Shown piece by piece: positions 1-11,610 of a stretch of DNA of 64,000 nt. Origin of the DNA: Schizochytrium sp. TIO01 (Eukaryota; Sar; Bigyra; Thraustochytrida; Thraustochytriidae). The position numbers and the translations under genes were made by a program. Numbering within the stretch: the stretch's first letter is position 1; every line of letters begins with the position of its first letter. The notes below the pieces were generated by a model, which was not told where the DNA came from, searched no databases, and saw nothing but the letters and a program-made list of their open reading frames with translations. The stretch lies in contig SMSO01000005.1 of NCBI GenBank assembly GCA_004764695.1, positions 1,383,501-1,447,500 of the forward strand. The letters run 5' to 3'.

Positions 1-1
1 C

Positions 2-283
2 GTCGCAGCGGTCCTGGTCTCCTCGATCGGCAGGTTGACACACCATGCTCGCCATTCCCACGGAAACGTCGCCGGCGTTGACGAGGCCGCCACCCGGCTG
101 TACCGCCGCGAGCTGATGCAGTGGTCGCCCAGGGTCGAGTCCTCGCTCACCCACGCTCGCGACGTCCTGGCGCTCGGCGCCGTCGGCTTTGCCTACGGCT
201 ACTCCATCGGCCAGACGGAGATCCCGTACGAGCCGCGCTGGCGCTTCACCGCGGAGGAGCGCGCTTACTACGCATCTCTGTAA
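2..283 (+). CDS. 3' end of an unidentified gene (5' truncated)
   Basis: An open frame enters from the left edge and ends at a TAA at 281-283, giving about 93 residues with no in-window ATG needed. Its codons strongly prefer G or C in the third position, more than most genes here, which supports coding. The C-terminal part has a short Ala/Gly/Tyr-rich hydrophobic stretch (LALGAVGFAYGYSIG) followed by a polar tail ending EERAYYASL. I do not recognise the family. It could be the tail of a small membrane or mitochondrial protein, but that is a guess. The upstream sequence is needed to name it. Confidence 0.5.
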   Translation, partial: VAAVLVSSIGRLTHHARHSHGNVAGVDEAATRLYRRELMQWSPRVESSLTHARDVLALGAVGFAYGYSIGQTEIPYEPRWRFTAEERAYYASL

Positions 284-1097
284 GCTCAAGCCTGAACCAA
301 GCTCTCGCCGAGGAATCACTTCGTTCTACTTCCTCGTTCGGTATGTATCCAAGCATCCTGGACATCCCGGAGATCTCTTGAGCCCAAGATGTCTTTGACG
401 AATACCTGGTAGACGGAGCTGGTGCCGCGACCCGAGGTCCCGGGTTCTTGCACCCGGTGCTTGGCGTCGTCTGCGCACGAAGCTTCTTGCCTTGCCCGGT
501 CTGCGAGCTCTCTCGAACGAGAAAGCTCGCTCGCACCGGCGCCTGTTTTTAGTTCCCATTCACTTCACGATCTCAACAACGTAGCGACTGCTTTGCGGCT
601 CCGCCATCTTGATATCTCTGGAGCCGCCGCTATGGTCTAAGATAAGACGTACCTCCACCAACACCATATTTATAGACCCCTTTGTGTACCAAATATAACG
701 ATCTTATCCTGTCATGTCCATGTCTCATCAGTTCCTGTCCTTTTGGGAGTTGGAGTTAGTGAGTTCTTTCTGCATTGTTTGTGAATTGTTTAATTAGAAA
801 AAAACAAAAAGAAAGAAAGAAAGAAAGAAAGGAAAAAAGCAGCGACCAAAACTTTGGGGGTTCAAGCTCCTCCACGCAGGTTAGAACTACTGCGGCAGAA
901 AAGGCACCTTGTACTGATGGGGGTGCGTTGCCTCTTGCGCGGTTGCGAGGAGACGCCGACTTTTGATGTTTTGAGTGCTGGCCCTACGGTTTTCTTCGAG
1001 GCATGCACAAAGCCTAGAGTTCGGTGAGAGGCGAGAATGAACGCAACTGCGCCGTAGGAACCGTGGAGCACTGAAGGTGACCTGATTAAGCAAGACA

Positions 1098-1183
1098 TAT
1101 CCGCAACGAAGGCCTTTGCCAACGAAGGGGTCAGTCAGTCTATCCGCAACGAAGGCCTTTGCCAACGAAGGGGTCAGTCAGTC
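1098..1183. repeat. perfect 43-bp tandem duplication
   Basis: The 43 bases at 1098-1140 are repeated without change at 1141-1183. Each unit ends in a GTCA/GTC microsatellite. Perfect identity suggests a recent slippage or replication event. Confidence 0.95.
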
Positions 1184-1805
1184 AGCAGCTTAACCCAACT
1201 TGAAGGAGGCTCAGCAGTTCGGAAGCGGCAAATAAGTTGCTGCAAGTATGAGACAACCTGAAGTGGTGAGTTAGTACCTGCGGTGATGCGAAGGCCATCG
1301 TGAGCTTCTAAATGTCTAGCGTGGTTCTACTCTTTAAAATTAGCCTATCTTCTGTTGATACGCGATATTTGAAGTACTTTCCATAAACCTTTCGTACGTC
1401 TCATTGAGCTGGCCTTCTCGTGATGATGGTTATTGTTGGTTTGTCTTTATGCCTCCAAAGTCAGCTCGAAAAGTCAGTGTATGTTTTGGTCTCTCTGGAG
1501 ACCTGGAGCTCCTTCTGAGCGTTTTATGACAAACTCTGGACGTTCCTGATAGGATAGGCGCTGCAGCTCCTATCAATCCCTTGGCGTGTGCAGAAAGCTA
1601 GCCACCACGGCCTCTAGGCTAGGTTTCTCGTACAGGAAGAAAGAAGATGTAATTCTCAGTTTGTCTAAGCTGACTTCTGAGTCTATTGGGTTGGTTGCTG
1701 TTCTGGCTATTTCCGCCAAGGAGAGCTTCGTCGAGGCCGCGGAATTATAACTCTGCGCAGGCCCACGCCATCACCGCATTTTATGGTCTCTACGCTGTTC
1801 TGCAA

Positions 1806-1988
1806 TAACTAAACTAAACTAAACTAAACTAAACTAAACTAAACTAAACTAAACTAAACTAAACTAAACTAAACTAAACTAAACTAAACTAAACTAAACT
1901 AAACTAAACTAAACTAAACTAAACGAAACTAAACTAAACTAAACTAAACTAAACTAAACTAAACTAAACTAAACGAAACTAAACTAAA
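1806..1988. repeat. (CTAAA)n pentanucleotide array
   Basis: About 36 copies of the 5-bp unit CTAAA (TTTAG on the other strand) run without a break. Two units carry the same change to CGAAA, near 1924 and 1974, exactly 50 bp apart, which suggests block-wise expansion of ten units. The sequence resembles but does not match known telomere repeats. Confidence 0.95.
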
Positions 1989-3038
1989 CATTGAATAAAA
2001 ACAAAATTGTATATAAAATATAAAACATAAAGAGCGCCAGGGCAATAATAACAGATGAATGAACATGGTACTTAGGTCCCTCGGAATGGGAAGGAATGCT
2101 CGGCTCTGCGCAGGCATTCTCCGAGAGCTTTCATCGAGGCAGCCCCGGAACACCAAGCAAGGCTCAGCACCATAGCCTCGCACGCTCCCGCGCAGCCTTG
2201 AATTGTGTCTCACGGGGGGCTGCTTATTTGGTTCTTCTGACGACTTCTTCCACTCTGCAATGGAGGTTAGCACCTTTGTATCATGTTAACGAGGTCGCCA
2301 ACGAACCCCAAAGGAGGCCCATTGTCAATGAAGAAGTTCGAGAGCAGCTCAAGAGAGACCATTCTGCTGCTTCTCTCTCGAAATGCACCACCGTTCTTCG
2401 TCGCTCTGCGCGAGACTGGCTGGCGGCTGCAAGCAATTGGCCAGGGCGTACGTAGGCTGGCGCGTTGATTCGTTTGCGAGCAAGAGACTATTTTACATTC
2501 TCACGGTTCTTCGCAGAGCACGGTTCCTGAGCCTGGGCATGAATGCATGCACTCGCGCAGATAGCTAGCTAGCTAGCTCTTCGCGGGGCTCGCAGGATCC
2601 TCGCGGGGACCGAGAATACCCGGAACTCACCCCCTTGCGCACGAGCTCGAGGGAGGGCGAGCGCGAGCAGGAAAGGAAACAGCGAAACGAAATGGCAGAC
2701 TTTGACATTGATTGATTGGCGCCAAGAGGTTCCCAAGAGCCTGAGGGCACACCCCAACTGCCCAGATGCTGGCTGGCTGGCTGGCCTGAACCAATCTCGA
2801 GCGGGGGCCTGAGAGAAGCAAGCTTGGACCAGTTCAGCAGATACCTCCAGACGCGAACCTCGCGCAGCAAGCGCCTCCGAACGGCTGCTGCGAGCACGGC
2901 GAAGAAGAAGCCAAGTTGGCGTGGGAGAATTGGCGAATTAATGTGCTCAGACTGACTTCTGGAGCATTGGAGATTGTCCGGTGCTAGTGTTTTTACTAGG
3001 TAGAGTGATAGGGCCTGTACAGATTTGAGGAAGCGAGG

Positions 3039-3072
3039 CAATGTAATGTAATGTAATGCAATGCAATGCAAT
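3039..3072. repeat. (AATGT/AATGC)n short array
   Basis: Seven pentanucleotide units, first AATGT then AATGC, lie about 190 bp upstream of the monodehydroascorbate reductase start. Confidence 0.85.
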
Positions 3073-3264
3073 GGAGGCCAATGTGTATAGGTAGATATGC
3101 ATGTATTAGGTAGAGGAGGCTCAGAAAGATATGCTTCTTGGTTGTGACCAGATGGCAGCAAATCTGAAATAGACGAAGATCGTGGGTTGATACTTGCAGC
3201 GTAGCACACGAAGTGGAGAGCGAGGTTGTGGAAAGTTGAGGCAGAAGATATACGGATACACAAC

Positions 3265-4608
3265 ATGGGCGGTAGCGAAGATCATTATGATTTGGTGTGC
3301 GTTGGAGGAGGTAACTCGGCGGGGTACTTGGCCAAGAACCTCGTAGAGATGGGCTACACGGATGATAAGCGTGTGGCGATCATCAGTGCGGAGCCAGTGG
3401 CGCCTTATGAGCGACCTGCTCTTTCCAAGGCTTTTCTGCATCCTCCTGGAGCCAAGGTGCGTGCGCGCCTCCCAGGGTTTCACACCAGTGTTGGCGGAGG
3501 TGGCGACCGCCAGCTTCCCGAGTGGTATGAGAAACATAACATCAACCTGATGACCAACACCAAGGCAGTTGCCTTGAATGCTGACAAGGGTGAAATCACG
3601 CTTGGAAACTCGAAAAAAGTTTCCTACGATAAGCTCGTGCTTGCTACTGGTGCGAAAGCCCTCACGCCTGCAGATATTGGCATGAATAACCCGGACCTTG
3701 GCAACGTATTCACTATTCGTGAGGAGGAGAGTGCGCTTGAGATGGTCAATTCGCTCGAGGCAAAGCAGGACTCCATTAAAAGTCTTGTTATTGTTGGAGG
3801 AGGCTACATCGGTATGGAGACTGCTGCTGCGTTTAGTGGCTGGGGATTTGAGGTGACCATCGTGTTGCCGGGCGAGCATCTCATGCACCGCCTCTTCCCA
3901 GAAGCAGTATCAGAGGTGTTTGAGAACTACTTCAAGGCCAAGGGCATCAATGTACAAACAGGGAGTGCCGTGACGGGCCTTGTCCCTAGCAACAAGGATA
4001 GCAAACTGGTTGGTGGTGTCAAACTTGAGTCTGGTGATGTCATTGAGGCCGAGGCTGTTATTTTCGGTGTTGGTGCACGTGTGGACACATCTCTGGCTGA
4101 AGATGCTATTGAGAAAGGCGAAGGTCGTACTGGTGGCTATGCTGTCAATGGATCTTTTCGAACCTCTCGAAGCAACATCTTTGCTATTGGCGACATTGCT
4201 GCTGTGAATGGCACACAAAGATTTGAGCATGTCGATTTTTGCCGTAAGAGCGCCGCCCAAGCCGCAAAAGCGATTGTGGAGGACGCTGATGTGCCAGACA
4301 TGGACTACCTTCCCTACTTTTACTCTCGTCTATTCGAGTATACTGAGACGCCCCTCATTTTTCAGTTTTATGGTGATTCTGATACTAGTTCTGACAGGAT
4401 CTCGGTCGAGATCTTTGGAGACCTCAAGGGAGCGCTCAAGACAACCGCCAATGAGAAGGTGCCCATGTTTGGAGCCGCCTGGGTCGACACCTCAGCAGAC
4501 AACGCTGTGCGTGGCATGATGTGCTGTAACGGCTCCTCCGACCAGTATGACGCAGCTAAGCAGGCCGTTCTTGAAGGCGCCACATTTTCGCCTGACATTC
4601 TTGGTTAG
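3265..4608 (+). CDS. monodehydroascorbate reductase (FAD/NAD(P)H)
   Basis: A 447-residue flavoprotein that should reduce the monodehydroascorbate radical back to ascorbate with NAD(P)H, part of the ascorbate antioxidant cycle. The FAD-binding GGGNSAG lies at about residues 14-20. It is followed by PYERPALSKAFL and by a RLPGFHTSVGGG segment with PEWY, which are hallmarks of plant-type MDHAR rather than of ferredoxin reductases. The second Rossmann motif GGGYIG is at 178-183, and the FAD-contacting GD of FAIGDIAAV is at about 309-310. Length fits the family. The frame is open from an ATG at 3226, but the ATG at 3265 sits directly before the conserved FAD domain and is preferred. No targeting signal is evident, so a cytosolic location is likely. 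It is a single exon. Confidence 0.88.
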   Translation: MGGSEDHYDLVCVGGGNSAGYLAKNLVEMGYTDDKRVAIISAEPVAPYERPALSKAFLHPPGAKVRARLPGFHTSVGGGGDRQLPEWYEKHNINLMTNTKAVALNADKGEITLGNSKKVSYDKLVLATGAKALTPADIGMNNPDLGNVFTIREEESALEMVNSLEAKQDSIKSLVIVGGGYIGMETAAAFSGWGFEVTIVLPGEHLMHRLFPEAVSEVFENYFKAKGINVQTGSAVTGLVPSNKDSKLVGGVKLESGDVIEAEAVIFGVGARVDTSLAEDAIEKGEGRTGGYAVNGSFRTSRSNIFAIGDIAAVNGTQRFEHVDFCRKSAAQAAKAIVEDADVPDMDYLPYFYSRLFEYTETPLIFQFYGDSDTSSDRISVEIFGDLKGALKTTANEKVPMFGAAWVDTSADNAVRGMMCCNGSSDQYDAAKQAVLEGATFSPDILG

Positions 4609-5992
4609 ACGACCACAGTTTATAGCTATAATTGTATCACACCATTTTCATTTCTTCATGTTGAGTCCTACAATTGTGTAGGAGGCCCACGACCCCGAGC
4701 TAAACTTCTGTTGGTATCCCATAACTCTTGTGTCTCTTAAAAAACAAGCATCTCTGCCACTGTCGTGCTCCATATCACGATGTTTCATCGTCTCATTGTT
4801 GGGGATCCTAATTTTAGTTAGAGGTGTCCGCTATCGAGCTTTCATAGGCCAATCAGACTGGGCGCGGGCGAAGTACCCTGAGACCTTGAGGAAGCACGCG
4901 GGCATTCGTTCGTCCCGCTCGCATTTGGCAATGCCACCCTCTCAAAACGCCATATAGCGACAAAAACGATAATTTTAAAAATTAAAGGTTAAAATCAAAT
5001 CTTAAAGTGTTTTATTTATTTATTTATTTATTTGTTTATATTTTATTTACTTACTACTGGGCCTACTACTAATATATTTTATTAAAAGAAAAAGACGTTT
5101 ATTTAATTTAATTTAATTCAATTCAATTTAATTTAATTTTTTATTTAAGAGAAAAGAACAGCAGTTAAAGTTTGGTCGCAGATTTCACGCCTAGACAGCA
5201 ACTCTCTCGAGTACGCTTAAACCGCACTCAAAGCGGCGCACCGTGACGCTCTGAGGTTCTAGTTGAGTTGGTTTTTATCGGTACTGCAACGGAGTCAATC
5301 ATAATAAATGAAATGTCATCAGAGACGACGGGTGAATTTGTCCTGTTCCCCCCCAAAACTCATGGCTTCTTCGCCATATACCCCAGAATAAACCAAAAAA
5401 AAAGAGAAAAAAAAGTGACCATCTTAAGAGTTAGATGAAAGACGCCATGATGTGGTTTCGATCTATGAAACAATCGGCCAATGCACGTGATAAGATGACA
5501 GGGCGTGGTGTCAAAGCCAGGATTCTTAAGGCCCCACCTTCTTGGGCACAAGAACTGATGCCACTTCATTAATCTTGGAGCTCCAGTATCGAAGAACGCA
5601 AGGAAAAGAACACTAAAACACTCTATACCTACATAAGTATGCACAATTGTAGTCGCTTAGATGAGTGTTCTTCTTCTTTCGTATTAAATATACTCTGTAC
5701 CTCTCATGACGATCAAATGAACGCACAAATCGCTATGATACTGCTTCTTCTTTGATTTTTCCAGCTGACCTCGCAGAATATGAACATGAGAAGCTGCCCA
5801 GTCCATGTTGTGCTCGTGGATTCCTGCCATGAAAAGCCTTCTCCAGATCAGTTTCTTACGCTCGCCTTTCCACCATGCGCAAGCTTTTATGCCTGTCCTC
5901 CATTCACAAACGGTGTAAGAGGCCATAGCCATGCAATCATTCCGAGCACTCATTCGTTATCTCATCTCATCTCATCGCCATAATCACCATAG

Positions 5993-6233
5993 CAAACAAA
6001 CAAACAAACAAACAAACAAACAAACAAACAAACAAACAAACAAACAAACAAACAAACAAACAAACAAACAAACAAACAAACAAACAAACAAACAAACAAA
6101 CAAACAAACAAACAAACAAACAAACAAACAAACAAACAAACAAACAAACAAACAAACCAACAAACAAACAAACAAACAAACAAACAAACAAACAAACAAA
6201 CAAACAAACAAACAAACAAACAAACAAACAAAA
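5993..6233. repeat. (CAAA)n tetranucleotide array
   Basis: About 60 copies of CAAA with one variant unit near 6157 (an extra C in place of A). It is the longest simple repeat in the window. A second array of the same unit lies at 62475-62585 and a short one at 61879-61902. Confidence 0.97.
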
Positions 6234-6759
6234 ATATTAGACAATGTCAGGCCAGGCGCTAGCAGTCAAATACCACTCAGTAGGCTCACGGTCGATGAGA
6301 AATGAAGGAGAAAGAAACAACGGTGGGGCGACGATGGTGGCGAGAACTCGGCTTCTGAAGGCCTGCCTGCCTGCCTGGGATACGGTAAGGTGGAGGCGAG
6401 GCTAAAAGACACAATCGCGCGGCAAAGCCTCTGTCCTGTCTGTCTGTCGGGCGGCTAGCTAGCTAGCTCCCAGCCATGCCGAAGAGAGGCGCTGACTGAT
6501 GGCCTGCTGGGAACGGTGAGTTGGCGGGAAAAGGGAAAAGGTAATGCGATGGCCTTCGAAGAAGAATACAGATGGAACGTTCTTTTATTGATTGATTGAT
6601 TTGTTTATTGATATTATACATCAATGAACAAATTGCTCTTATAAAACAGCAATGTAGGCAGCACATAAACGCTAGGTATGCTATATAGTACTACTTATTT
6701 TAATCATTTTTTTATCGTAAAAGTATTGAATATATATATATATATATGCAGGCTGAGGG

Positions 6760-6776
6760 ATTGATTGATTGATTGA

Positions 6777-6815
<39 letters not shown>
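6760..6815. repeat. (ATTG)n tetranucleotide array
   Basis: About 14 ATTG units with one interruption (GATTATTG near 6777). A related short array is at 6587-6602. Confidence 0.95.
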
Positions 6816-6816
<1 letters not shown>

Positions 6817-7794
6817 GGAAAATAGTACAGAGAGTAAGGTAAAAGAAAAGTCAACCAGAAGAGAGCCCTGTTCTTGCAATGATGGTGCCTGTCCGCCAAC
6901 TCTCGCCCAGAAAGACGCAGTACCAATAAGCCATGCATAAGTATTAGCTGGAGACGGAGCTCTTTAACATTGAATGCAATGCATGCTAAAGCATGGATTA
7001 CCTGCATGTTGTTGTTCTTGCACAACAAAAAACGAACTCTTGCTTTGATTAATTAGTTAATTAATTTTTTTTTTTAAACAACAAAAACCAGCATTGAATA
7101 AAATAGAAAGACAATTCCTAAAAGCTCCCATCGTTTAAAGAACAAAAAGAACACCATACCCGTCTACTATGCTATCATTAACTAATATTCTAATGGGGGT
7201 CTTAGGCCCTGCTCGCTACCACTACTTCTACTCTTACCCATAACTGTCCCTCACCAATAGCGTCTACAAATCTTTAGTGAGGCTCTAATGTACCTATCAT
7301 TTTGCTTTAATTTCAAATTTTCAAAAAGGAAAGAGAAAAAGTTTAGTGCCGCTATTCTTATGATGCAGAATATTAAAAAAGACTTTTAAAAGCTAATATG
7401 TTCCTATTGCCAAATCAGGCAGCTCCTTAGTCGCAAGGAGTTTAAACGAAAAGAAAAAGAAAAAAGAAGAAGAAAAAAAGAACACAAGGAGACAATAGCA
7501 AAGGCCTTTCGGCGCTGTCTCGCTTGAGGGAGAAGCAGCAGACGTTGGGCCTCGCCAAGGTCGGCGCCGCTCTCTCTGTGCCCAGCACGAGCTCACAGGG
7601 AAGGAGAGACATTCGCCGAACCTTTTACGTGACTCCACAGCCAGTCTTGTGCCTCGGTCTCGACCGGTGCTCTCAATTTTGAGAGACTTGGATCTTCATC
7701 GAGCGACGGAGACTTAAATCCAACTCCTTTCTTTAGTCCACAACTTCGTCTGCTTCGTCTACGTTGCGCAAGAAGGTCACTACAGCCCGCAAAA

Positions 7795-9273
7795 ATGGCA
7801 GAGCAGAAAGCCCAAGAAGAACAGGTCGCGGTGGACCCTGCCAAAGTGAAACGCGCTGATGAACTGAAAGCGGAGGCGAACCAATACTTTGGCCGGGCCC
7901 AATACGCCCAAGCCATTGCTGTCTACTCCGAAGCTATTGAGGTGCTTCCGAGTGCTGTGCTGTACTCAAACCGTGCTTTTGCGAATTTGAGGATCGAGGC
8001 ATTTGGTTTGGCCATCGAAGATGCCCGCAAAGCAATGGCTTTGGACCCGAGATTTGTAAAGGCCTATTATCGCCTTGGATCTGCGTACGTGGCGCTTGGT
8101 AAGTACAAGCATGCGTTTAAAGTTTTTAAGCAGTGCGCAAAGCTTGCTCCCAAGGACCCCGATGTGCGCAAGAAACTTTCTTTGTGTGAGAAGGAGGTGA
8201 AGCGCCAGGCATTTGAGTCTGCGATCGCTATGGAGGACCCCAAGGCACTCGCTGAGACCATTGATCTTGGCGCAATGGTTATTCCGGATTCCTACGAGGG
8301 CCCGAAACTGGGTGAGAACGATGAGGTTACTGAGGAGTTTGTCAATGGTATGCTAGACTGGATGCGCGACGAAAAGCTCATCCCGAAGCGCATTGTCGCC
8401 AGTGTTCTGATCCAGCTGCGCAACCTGCTGGTAAAGCTCCCATCGTTGATCGACGTCGAAATTCCTGACGAGGAGGGCGTGTACATGAGTGTCTTGGGAG
8501 ACACCCATGGACAGTTCTACGATCTTCTCAACATCTTCAAGATTAACGATAAACCTTCTCCTAAGCGGCCGTACCTGTGGAACGGCGACCTCTGCGATCG
8601 TGGTTCTTGGAGCTTTGAGACTACCTTCACCGCTTTTGCATACAAGGTTCTGTACCCGAATAGCGTCTTTATCAACCGTGGTAACCATGAAACCGTGAAC
8701 ATGAACAAGATGTATGGCTTTGAGGGCGAAGTCACCAAAAAGTACGACAACAACATCATGCAGCTCTTCACCGAGTGCTTCCGAGCCTTGCCGTATGCTC
8801 ACTGCATTGAGAAGAAGGTTCTCGTTGTGCATGGCGGTCTCTTCAAGGACGACGGTGTCAAGCTCGATGAGATTCGCAAGATCCCGCGTGGTTGTGAACC
8901 CCCTGAAACTGGTATTGCCTCTGATATTCTCTGGAGTGACCCACAGCCTTTCAACGGTCGTGGACCATCCAAGCGTGGCGTGGGTCTCTCCTTTGGACCG
9001 GATGTCACGGAGCGCTTTCTTAAGGATAACAACCTCGACCTCATTATTCGCTCCCACGAAGTCCGCGAGGAGGGCTTTCTCATGGAGCATAATGGAAAGC
9101 TCATTACGGTGTTCTCGGCGCCGAACTATTGCGACCAAATGGGCAACAAGGGCGCCCTGATCCGCTTCCGTAAAAACAACATGAAACCCGACCCCATCAC
9201 TTTCGAGGCCGTACCCCATCCTGACTTGAAGCCGATGGCGTACGCAAGTAACTTGGGCATGTTCGGACTTTAA
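7795..9273 (+). CDS. PPP5C-like: serine/threonine protein phosphatase 5 (TPR-PP5)
   Basis: A 492-residue phosphatase, nearly the human PP5 length. The N-terminal ~125 residues form three TPR units (for example AEANQYFGRAQYAQAI and AYYRLGSAYVALGKY), which in PP5 bind Hsp90 and inhibit the enzyme. The catalytic domain follows with all metallophosphatase motifs: GDTHGQ (D236, H238), GDLCDRG (D265, D268, R269), RGNHE (N297, H298), HGG (H346) and RSHEV (H421), then SAPNYCDQMGNKGA. These residues line up closely with the human active-site positions. The start ATG at 7795 is the first in frame and gives a complete TPR domain. Single exon. The protein should act in the cytosol and nucleus on Hsp90 clients. 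Confidence 0.95.
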   Translation: MAEQKAQEEQVAVDPAKVKRADELKAEANQYFGRAQYAQAIAVYSEAIEVLPSAVLYSNRAFANLRIEAFGLAIEDARKAMALDPRFVKAYYRLGSAYVALGKYKHAFKVFKQCAKLAPKDPDVRKKLSLCEKEVKRQAFESAIAMEDPKALAETIDLGAMVIPDSYEGPKLGENDEVTEEFVNGMLDWMRDEKLIPKRIVASVLIQLRNLLVKLPSLIDVEIPDEEGVYMSVLGDTHGQFYDLLNIFKINDKPSPKRPYLWNGDLCDRGSWSFETTFTAFAYKVLYPNSVFINRGNHETVNMNKMYGFEGEVTKKYDNNIMQLFTECFRALPYAHCIEKKVLVVHGGLFKDDGVKLDEIRKIPRGCEPPETGIASDILWSDPQPFNGRGPSKRGVGLSFGPDVTERFLKDNNLDLIIRSHEVREEGFLMEHNGKLITVFSAPNYCDQMGNKGALIRFRKNNMKPDPITFEAVPHPDLKPMAYASNLGMFGL

Positions 9274-10129
9274 TTTTGGGCCCATTCACACTTTTGGCAA
9301 AGACATACGTTTTCCTGCTGAGACATAACAAGGAAATGCAGTTTTTACATCAAGCTCCATCAAGAACGGGCAAAACAATAACGACGAGTTTCCCTCGATG
9401 GCAGTAAAGGACCTTTCCTCTTTTGGTTCCGTTCCTCAAGCAACAAACGCAACAGCAACAGCAACTCACTCCATACCCGCATTTCTTCTCGACCAATCCC
9501 AGATACTAGCAAATATAATATCAACACGCTCACTCATGCTTAGCGAGCTAGCAATCTTAAACGTTTATTTGCCTCTGGTTACGAAAGAAAATATTTTCCC
9601 TTTTTAGACGTGTTTCGAGACAGCTTTGTTTGGTGTTTTTCATGCAGCAGCAATAGAGAAGAATAGATAAATAATGGTGCTCAAATCGTTAATCTCATAA
9701 TATGTTTGCAGCTTTTATACTATTGGTATTTATTTTCCAAACCACACTTCAGAATTTTAATTTATTAGCACACATCGGCTGGTGACATGAGACTCCGACA
9801 ACTACACAAATATCTTTTAATTTGTTTTATTTTTATTCTTTTAAAGGTTTAGTGTAGAGATTTGTTGTGTTAGTTTTGCAGCTCCAAATCAAGATATAGC
9901 CATGTGCTGCAATGCAAAGCGCTTGATGCTTGGAGCTGCATCTATTGTATCGTGGTGCAGACTTTTTAATGATATTATGCAAAACAGCTGCCGCACAGGC
10001 AAAGGATTGATGTATAAAAAAACCGCATGCCCCCAGTGCTTTGCTCCTAGCATAGTTTGTTTTGTATAATTGCGACGAGGCAAACATATGCCCTGTACTA
10101 GCATTTCTTGTTTGTTTTAAATGCCAAAC
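9274..10129. other. spacer between two convergent genes
   Basis: About 850 bp between the 3' ends of the PP5 gene (+) and the E2 gene (-). It is AT-rich and must hold both polyadenylation signals. No gene is evident. Confidence 0.6.

Positions 10130-11610
<1,481 letters not shown>

Larger units (their letters stand above)
284..3264. other. spacer, repeat-rich, no convincing gene
   Basis: No open frame here has recognisable domain content or a sensible start. The stretch holds a short GAAA run near 812-832, a 43-bp tandem duplication, a long CTAAA array, a GCTA run near 2561-2579, a GCTG run near 2769-2785 and a TAATG/CAATG run just before the next gene. The last few hundred bases probably contain the promoter and leader of the monodehydroascorbate reductase gene, but no promoter element was clear. 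Confidence 0.6.
4609..7794. other. spacer, AT-rich with several microsatellites
   Basis: No convincing gene. From 4960 to 5150 the DNA is very AT-rich with TTTA and TTAAT runs. A long AAAC array fills 5993-6233 and ATTG arrays lie at 6587-6602 and 6760-6815, with a TA run at 6729-6747. Open frames across the AAAC array are simple products of the 4-bp repeat, which lacks stops in several frames. The last few hundred bases carry the leader of the PP5 gene. Confidence 0.6.

Noticed and set aside
1806-1988. Interstitial telomere call for the CTAAA array
   Set aside because: TTTAG is not a known telomere repeat, and the array is internal to the window.
5931-6305. Long open frames across the AAAC array on both strands
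   Set aside because: A 4-bp repeat without stop in those frames gives KQTN or CLFV repeats; not protein coding.
8353-9285. Minus-strand open frame of 310 codons opposite PP5
   Set aside because: Antisense to a well-supported phosphatase; no family motif.
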